This document shows positions 34,742 through 40,011 of a DNA stretch of 40,011 nucleotides, in pieces (the stretch's first letter is position 1; every line of letters starts with the position of its first letter). This DNA is from Bacteroides sp. 519 (lineage in GTDB: Bacteria > Bacteroidota > Bacteroidia > Bacteroidales > Bacteroidaceae). The DNA lies in assembly GCF_010500955.1 (NCBI RefSeq), contig NZ_QVMJ01000045.1, forward strand, positions 1 through 40,011, written 5' to 3'. The notes under the pieces were generated by a model that did not search any database, had not been told where the DNA came from, and was given only the letters and a program-made list of their open reading frames with translations. The position numbers and the translations under genes were made by a program.

Positions 34742-37636
34742 ATGTCCCAAACAAATCATACCTTGAGCAAACGCCTAATACTTATTGCAGCTTGCATATT
34801 CATTTCTACCCTTATTGCACGTGCGCAATTTGTTAACTATGGTACCGATCCGGCCAGATATAAATGGAGAATAGTACATACTGATAATTACAAGTTGATA
34901 TACCCCCTGGGAAATGACTCAATGGCCTACCGTTATGCCCGTTTATTAGAAACCACCTATCCATATGTGGAGCAAACAATAGGCAAATCACGCAAATGGA
35001 AACTTCCGGTGGTTCTTCATCCCTCCAGTATGCTTTCTAACGGACTGGTATCATGGGCACCACGCAGAATGGAGTTAATAACCACCCCTTCGGCCGATAA
35101 CACTGCCCAGATGTGGGACAGTCATTTGGTTTTGCATGAAGGGCGACATGGCTTTCAAACCCGTAAGTTTATGGAAGGTATATTCCGCCCATTGTACTTT
35201 TTAATGGGCGAACAAATATCCGGTTTAGCCAACCTACCTGTACCTACCTGGTTTCTGGAAGGCGATGCAGTTGCTACCGAAACAGCCTTATCATATACAG
35301 GCCGTGGACGCTTACCCGAGTTTAACATGATATATCGTGCTCAAACAGAATCGGGTCAATTTTACTCTTTCAACAAATGGTTTCTTGGCTCATATAAAAA
35401 TTATACCGGAAACAAATATGCGTTAGGATATGATATGACTGCTTTTGCCCGACATGAATATGGTGGTGACATCTGGGATAAAGTTACTACACGCTACATC
35501 AAAAAGATTTTCAACATACCACCATTTACAAAATCTTTAAAATATCATACCGGAATAGGAAAAGATGAACTCTTTAATAATACATTCTCTTTTCTTAAAC
35601 AAGAATGGGACAAACTAGACGATAAGCATCTCCGTTCCGGGTTTACCCCCAATTATCTTCTGCCCGATCCAAAAGAATACGTTACTTATAAATATCCACA
35701 AGCTATTAATAACACAACCATTATTGCTTTAAAAAGCAGTATGAGTGAAATCAGTTCTCTGGTAGAAATAAAAGATGGCAAAGAAAAACACTTAACCCAT
35801 GTGGGTAGTATTAACAGCAAACTCATTTATAGAAACGGAAAGATATTCTGGAACGAAAATGTTTCAGGGTTACGATGGTCGCACGAGAATTATTCCGTAC
35901 TGAAATACTACGATTTGCAGACAAAGAAAATTGTTACGGTAACTCCCCGCCAACGTTATCAATCGCCTGCAATTAACTATAACGGATTAACAGCTGCCTT
36001 TTCCGAATATTCTGAAACAGGAAACAACCAGATTGTTTTAGTTAACGTTGAAAACGGAACAAGAATTGCCTCATACCAAACACCCGAAAACGCATTTGCC
36101 AAAGAAATATCTTTTGGAGAAGACAATCAACTTTTCATAACTTCGGTTGGAGAAAGTGGAATTTCTATCTGGGCATTAAACACCGATAATAGCGAATGGA
36201 AAGAAATACTTGCTCCTACCTGGGCAAATATTACTTCAACCTTCTGGCACGATGGAAATTTATACCTTGAATCCGGCTTAGACGGTACCAATAACATTTA
36301 TAGTATTGATATACAAAGCAAGAAAGTATATAAGCTAACAACTTCCAGATTCGGTGCATTCACCCCTGCCCTATCTGCCGACAATTCTAAATTATTGTTT
36401 TCCGATTACCAGAAGAATGGTTACAGGTTAGCTTCTGTTTCACTCAATGATTTGCAACGTGAAGCAGCAAACTTCAATGAACCGTATAAATTTGCACTTG
36501 CCGAATCAATCAGCAATCAGGAATCATTCCGGGCCGATACGGCACAATTGAAAGAAATTGACTTTAAACCAAAACGATACAATCGTACTTTGAACTTATT
36601 CAAGATTCATAGTTGGGCTCCTTTTTATTATGATGTCACTGATATTATTAATATGGATGTGGATGATTTCTCGACCATTGTAAAACCCGGAGCAATGGTT
36701 CTGTCGCAGAACTCATTAAATACAGCAATCAGTCAGTTGGGGTGGTTTTACAAAGATGGAGCACATCATGGTAAATTTGCATTTAACTATACCGGTTGGT
36801 ATCCTGTAATCGACTTCAATGTTACTTATGGTGATAAAGCATTCAATCTGGAATGGCATGAAAACGAAGAAGGAAAAGAAAATCTTGGATATTCTTATAC
36901 CGGACGTACCTTACTGGAAGCCGAAGCCCGCATATCTATTCCTTTTAATCTTACCCGGAATCATTATATCAGAGGGGTTCAGCCATCAATTACGTATTAT
37001 TATACCAATAATAAAATACAGCAAAAAGAGAACAGGAAACTTAGTGATTTTCAATATCTATTGCCGGAAGTACGTATATACAATTATCGCAAAATGGCAG
37101 CACGAGACATTTTACCTAAATGGGGTTATCAGCTAAGACTCCAAACTCTTGCGCCATTATCAACCGGTGATCTTTTTGGGCAGTTGTATGCTGCACGCCT
37201 AACTAATTACTTTCCGGGATTTCTTCCTAATAACAGTTTAATGGTTAGATTAGGGTATCAATATCAGAATATGGATAACAAATCAATGTATATCCCCAAA
37301 AAGCTTCTTACGGCTCCCCGTGGATATCATTATAATTCTGCTACCAATCATTTGTTTGAGTTCAAATCCGATTATGCTTTTACCATTGCTTACCCCGATT
37401 ATAATCTGGGATGGCTAATGTATATCAAGCGGTTCAGAAGTAACGTATTCTTTGATTTATCTGCCAATAAAGCTGTGAAAACAAGCTGGAATACTCAAAG
37501 CTCTGCCGGAGTAGATTTTATTATGGATTGGCATGCCATAGAAACAGAGTTTCCGCTTTCTTTGGGAGTAAGACTAATCAAGCCTTTTGAAAAGGGTGGA
37601 ATATCGGCGGAGGTATTGATGTCGGTGAGTTTTTAA
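34742..37636 (+). CDS. large secreted/outer-membrane HEXXH metallopeptidase-like protein with beta-propeller-like region
   Basis: A 964-aa protein from ATG 34742; ATG 34724 would add six residues and the longer frame only translates repeat DNA. A signal peptide (LILIAACIFISTLIARAQ) is followed by a gluzincin-like peptidase domain: HEGRH (residues 132-136) as HEXXH and, 37 residues on, WFLEGDAVATE with Glu173 as likely third zinc ligand. Residues about 310-600 show repeated four-strand blades typical of a TolB/WD40-like propeller (for example PALSADNSKLLFSDY, INYNGLTAAFSEY). The last 300 residues are aromatic-rich strands ending in GISAEVLMSVSF, consistent with an outer-membrane beta-barrel. 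I know no characterised member. Substrate is unknown. Confidence 0.75.
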   Translation: MSQTNHTLSKRLILIAACIFISTLIARAQFVNYGTDPARYKWRIVHTDNYKLIYPLGNDSMAYRYARLLETTYPYVEQTIGKSRKWKLPVVLHPSSMLSNGLVSWAPRRMELITTPSADNTAQMWDSHLVLHEGRHGFQTRKFMEGIFRPLYFLMGEQISGLANLPVPTWFLEGDAVATETALSYTGRGRLPEFNMIYRAQTESGQFYSFNKWFLGSYKNYTGNKYALGYDMTAFARHEYGGDIWDKVTTRYIKKIFNIPPFTKSLKYHTGIGKDELFNNTFSFLKQEWDKLDDKHLRSGFTPNYLLPDPKEYVTYKYPQAINNTTIIALKSSMSEISSLVEIKDGKEKHLTHVGSINSKLIYRNGKIFWNENVSGLRWSHENYSVLKYYDLQTKKIVTVTPRQRYQSPAINYNGLTAAFSEYSETGNNQIVLVNVENGTRIASYQTPENAFAKEISFGEDNQLFITSVGESGISIWALNTDNSEWKEILAPTWANITSTFWHDGNLYLESGLDGTNNIYSIDIQSKKVYKLTTSRFGAFTPALSADNSKLLFSDYQKNGYRLASVSLNDLQREAANFNEPYKFALAESISNQESFRADTAQLKEIDFKPKRYNRTLNLFKIHSWAPFYYDVTDIINMDVDDFSTIVKPGAMVLSQNSLNTAISQLGWFYKDGAHHGKFAFNYTGWYPVIDFNVTYGDKAFNLEWHENEEGKENLGYSYTGRTLLEAEARISIPFNLTRNHYIRGVQPSITYYYTNNKIQQKENRKLSDFQYLLPEVRIYNYRKMAARDILPKWGYQLRLQTLAPLSTGDLFGQLYAARLTNYFPGFLPNNSLMVRLGYQYQNMDNKSMYIPKKLLTAPRGYHYNSATNHLFEFKSDYAFTIAYPDYNLGWLMYIKRFRSNVFFDLSANKAVKTSWNTQSSAGVDFIMDWHAIETEFPLSLGVRLIKPFEKGGISAEVLMSVSF

Positions 37637-37644
37637 GTGAGGTT

Positions 37645-37737
37645 ACAAACGCTTGTCATCCTGAACGAAGTGAAGGATCTCGTGGGCTACCGTACCCCAC
37701 GAGATCCTTCACTTCGTTCAGGATGACAAGCGTTTGT
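37645..37737. terminator. perfect 42-bp hairpin between convergent genes
   Basis: Arms 37645-37686 and 37696-37737 are perfect inverted repeats around a 9-nt loop, and contain CATCCTGAACGAAGTGAAGG. The element occupies the whole gap between the stop at 37636 and the stop of the minus-strand peptidase at 37739. It probably serves both genes as terminator or 3' stabiliser, and is likely a dispersed repeat in origin. Confidence 0.65.
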
Positions 37738-37738
37738 G

Positions 37739-39898
37739 TTATTCTTCTATCGTCAACTCATTAATTATGCGTGAAGCTCCTGCAAACTTATCAATAATGA
37801 AAAGTGTGTAGCGGATATCCACACAAGCTGCACGTTGAGATGCTGGGCGGAAAGCAATATCTCCGGTTAAACCTTCATAATTACGGTCGAATCCGGTACC
37901 TATTAACTGACCTTTACTATTAAACACCGGGCTACCTGAGTTTCCACCGGTATTATCTGTATCGACTATAAAGTTTACAGGCATTTCTCCATTCTTCATG
38001 GCATACCGACCATAATCCTTAGTCTTATATAATTGCTTCAGTTTCTCCGGAACAACAAATTCCCAATTAGTTGGATCTTCTTTCTCCATAACCCCTTCTA
38101 ATGTTGTATAATAATCGTATACAGCACCGTCAACCGGTTCGTACGAAGCTACTTTACCATACGTTAAACGCAAAGTAGAATTAGCATCCGGATAAACAGG
38201 TATACCAGATTCCTTCTTCATATCCATCATACCTTTTACCCACACTTTATGAGCAGCATCATAATTGAGGTTTGCATCCCGCATTTCCATAGCAGTTTGA
38301 TACAATCCGTCGGTAATAGAATGTTTAAACAATACCATCCAGTCTTGTTCAATACGTTCTGTTGTAGGCTTTTTGATGAAACGGGCAAAGTTTTCTTTTG
38401 TACCGAACATAGAATACTGAAAACAAGCATCAATAAAAGCATCGCTATTACCTTTAAATCTTTCATCAATGATACTGAAGATGCTAATACGTTGATCTTC
38501 GGGTATATATTGCATGTATGTTTTGAGCATTTGCTTGGCTACCAACTTTTCTACTTCCGGATAAGGAACATTATTGAAGTATTTCCCGGCATTGACCTTT
38601 AATGCTTCTGTTTCTGCTTTTACCTTCTTCTTATTCTTTTCCTTCAAAGCTGCTTCCAGTTTTGAGGTTGAAGGTATGCGCATAAAATCCAGTCCGGTAA
38701 CTAAAGCTTCGGTTATGGCTTGTTGATGATAAATAGCTTTTCTTCTCTGTGACACAATAGAACGTATCTCATCAAAAGCATTTTGGTAAACATCTGTACC
38801 CATTGCTTTGCCTCGCTCCAATAGTTGTTCTTGTTGAGCACGTTTGGTATCTAATACATTAAGACGTACCAAACCCTCGTTCATACCAATTGCATTTTTC
38901 CAGTAATTTGCCGAAGAAGCATATTTACTGGCATAATGTATACGTACAGCCGGATCGGCCAGCATTTGTTCCATCAGTACATCCTGACGTACACCACGTA
39001 CATTGTGACGCATAAAGTTTGTTGTCTGCATCCTTTCTTCAACTTCGTCGGAAATCATGTACCGCCAGTTTCTTCCCGGGAATCCCATAACAAAAGCAAA
39101 ATCGCCTTCATTATATCCTGCCAAACTAATGGTGAGATGCTTTTTAACTTGCAGAGGTTTATTATTTATACTATACGCTGCAGGTTCGCCATTTGCATCG
39201 GCATAGATACGGAAAATAGAAAAATCGCCGGTATGGCGTGGCCACATCCAGTTGTCGGTGTCGGCACCGTATTTCCCTATAGATGAGGGAGGTGCACCAA
39301 CAATACGGATATCACTATATACCTTTTTAATGAAAAGATAGTATTTATTGCCACCATAAAATGCTTTTAGCTCAAGCGTTGTTCCCGGTTTAGTGGTTAT
39401 GTTTTCTTGTTTGGCAAATCTATCTGCTACCGTACTTAAATAACGGGGCGACAGATAATTTACTCCTTCAGGGTCTTCATCAACCTGCAACCGAGCATTT
39501 ACATAATCGGTTACATCCAGAATCTTATCAATAAAAGTAATCTTCAAACCTTCGCATGGAATTTCTCCGTCAAGAGAAGCAGCCCAAAATCCATCTGTTA
39601 GATAATCATGTTCTACCGAGCTAAGTTTCTGAATAGCCCCATATCCGCAATGGTGATTAGTTAAAACCAAACCTTGAGAAGAGATTACCTCACCGGTACA
39701 CCCTCCGCCAAAATGTACTACTGCATCTTTTAATGCAATACCATCCGGGCTATAGATCTGCTCCACAGGCATTTGAAGGCCAAGCTCAATCATGGCGACT
39801 TCGTTCTGTGCCTTCAAATCCGTCAGCATCCACATACCTTCATCGGCAGATGCGGTAATGGATACAAAACAAAATAATGCTAATATTTGCTTTTTCAT
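37739..39898 (-). CDS. S46-family dipeptidyl-peptidase, DPP11 type
   Basis: A 719-aa secreted serine peptidase of family S46. ATG 39898 gives a signal peptide (KKQILALFCFVSITASA); a GTG seven codons upstream is less likely. The mature N-terminus DEGMWM is typical. The catalytic triad is visible: His83 in TNHHCGYG, Asp225 in RHTGDFS and Ser654 in GGNSGSP. Eighteen residues after the Ser is Arg672 (GTGFDRN), corresponding to Arg673 of Porphyromonas gingivalis DPP11, which sets specificity for dipeptides with Asp or Glu at P1; DPP7 has Gly there. It would act in the periplasm or at the surface, releasing acidic dipeptides for uptake. It is a single gene, convergent with the metallopeptidase-like gene. 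Confidence 0.9.
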   Translation of the reverse strand: MKKQILALFCFVSITASADEGMWMLTDLKAQNEVAMIELGLQMPVEQIYSPDGIALKDAVVHFGGGCTGEVISSQGLVLTNHHCGYGAIQKLSSVEHDYLTDGFWAASLDGEIPCEGLKITFIDKILDVTDYVNARLQVDEDPEGVNYLSPRYLSTVADRFAKQENITTKPGTTLELKAFYGGNKYYLFIKKVYSDIRIVGAPPSSIGKYGADTDNWMWPRHTGDFSIFRIYADANGEPAAYSINNKPLQVKKHLTISLAGYNEGDFAFVMGFPGRNWRYMISDEVEERMQTTNFMRHNVRGVRQDVLMEQMLADPAVRIHYASKYASSANYWKNAIGMNEGLVRLNVLDTKRAQQEQLLERGKAMGTDVYQNAFDEIRSIVSQRRKAIYHQQAITEALVTGLDFMRIPSTSKLEAALKEKNKKKVKAETEALKVNAGKYFNNVPYPEVEKLVAKQMLKTYMQYIPEDQRISIFSIIDERFKGNSDAFIDACFQYSMFGTKENFARFIKKPTTERIEQDWMVLFKHSITDGLYQTAMEMRDANLNYDAAHKVWVKGMMDMKKESGIPVYPDANSTLRLTYGKVASYEPVDGAVYDYYTTLEGVMEKEDPTNWEFVVPEKLKQLYKTKDYGRYAMKNGEMPVNFIVDTDNTGGNSGSPVFNSKGQLIGTGFDRNYEGLTGDIAFRPASQRAACVDIRYTLFIIDKFAGASRIINELTIEE

Positions 39899-39962
39899 TG
39901 ATTCTTTTTTTAAGAACACAGAGGTACTGTGTTGAATTCCAAATTAAATTAAATATTTTTTC

Positions 39963-39970
39963 TATCTTTG
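39963..39970 (+). promoter_or_regulatory. -7 box pointing out of the window
   Basis: TATCTTTG matches TAnnTTTG. An ATG follows at 39992 and stays open to the window edge (six complete codons, reading MRYFVL), so a plus-strand gene may begin here. Too little is present to name it. Confidence 0.4.
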
Positions 39971-40011
39971 TCTCCGCCAAAGGAAGGCTTCATGCGATAC
40001 TTTGTACTGAG

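Overview
The window looks like a chromosomal segment of a Bacteroidota bacterium, most likely order Bacteroidales. The evidence is: several matches to the Bacteroidota -7 promoter box TAnnTTTG; fimbrillin-type lipoproteins with a DUF3575 partner; an S46 dipeptidyl peptidase of DPP11 type; AAA-ATPase/PD-(D/E)XK and Rpn-family proteins typical of the group; and A-rich leaders in place of strong Shine-Dalgarno sites. No rRNA or tRNA gene was seen.

Layout. Bases 1-65 look like the 3' end of a group II intron. Bases 66-894 are a gene-free run of foldback repeats and 22-bp-period arrays. An AAA-ATPase gene (895-2475, minus) diverges from the main feature, a 16-kb co-oriented surface locus (2651-19060). 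That locus holds one small unknown gene; four consecutive lipoproteins that fuse a fimbrillin-like N-terminal domain to a GLUG-repeat beta-helix (2897-9987); a GLUG-less fimbrillin (10216-11130); a fifth fusion (11250-12926); another short fimbrillin (13108-13806); a 1159-aa multi-domain fimbrillin; a DUF3575 outer-membrane protein; and a FimB/Mfa2-like lipoprotein. It reads as a type V (lipoprotein-precursor) pilus or adhesin locus with an expanded set of interchangeable subunits. Three features are striking. Heptanucleotide repeats sit inside five signal-peptide coding regions. Dispersed palindromes are read in frame just before the presumed Arg prepilin-processing site. GLUG domains are joined to at least four different fimbrillin N-termini.

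Downstream lie an Rpn-family nuclease (minus), a membrane-anchored TPR/AraC regulator (plus) and a response-regulator/histidine-kinase fusion (minus). A gene-free repeat region (23256-24644) follows. Next is a four-gene island: a multi-membrane acyltransferase-like protein with an apparent 5' frameshift, a GHL10 lipoprotein, a small secreted protein and a ThuA protein. The island is bracketed by inverted copies of a 70-bp repeat. Then come a two-gene minus operon (DUF6493-like protein plus AlbA_2/ATPase regulator), an AlaX-like tRNA-editing protein, a large HEXXH metallopeptidase-like outer-membrane protein and a DPP11-type peptidase.

The most unusual non-genic signal is a set of intergenic arrays with a near-constant 21-23 bp period but different unit sequences (561-722, 2555-2602, 23980-24202, 33581-33690). 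Several are built of small palindromes. I know of no named element with this architecture. All homology statements are from recognition by eye; no database was searched.
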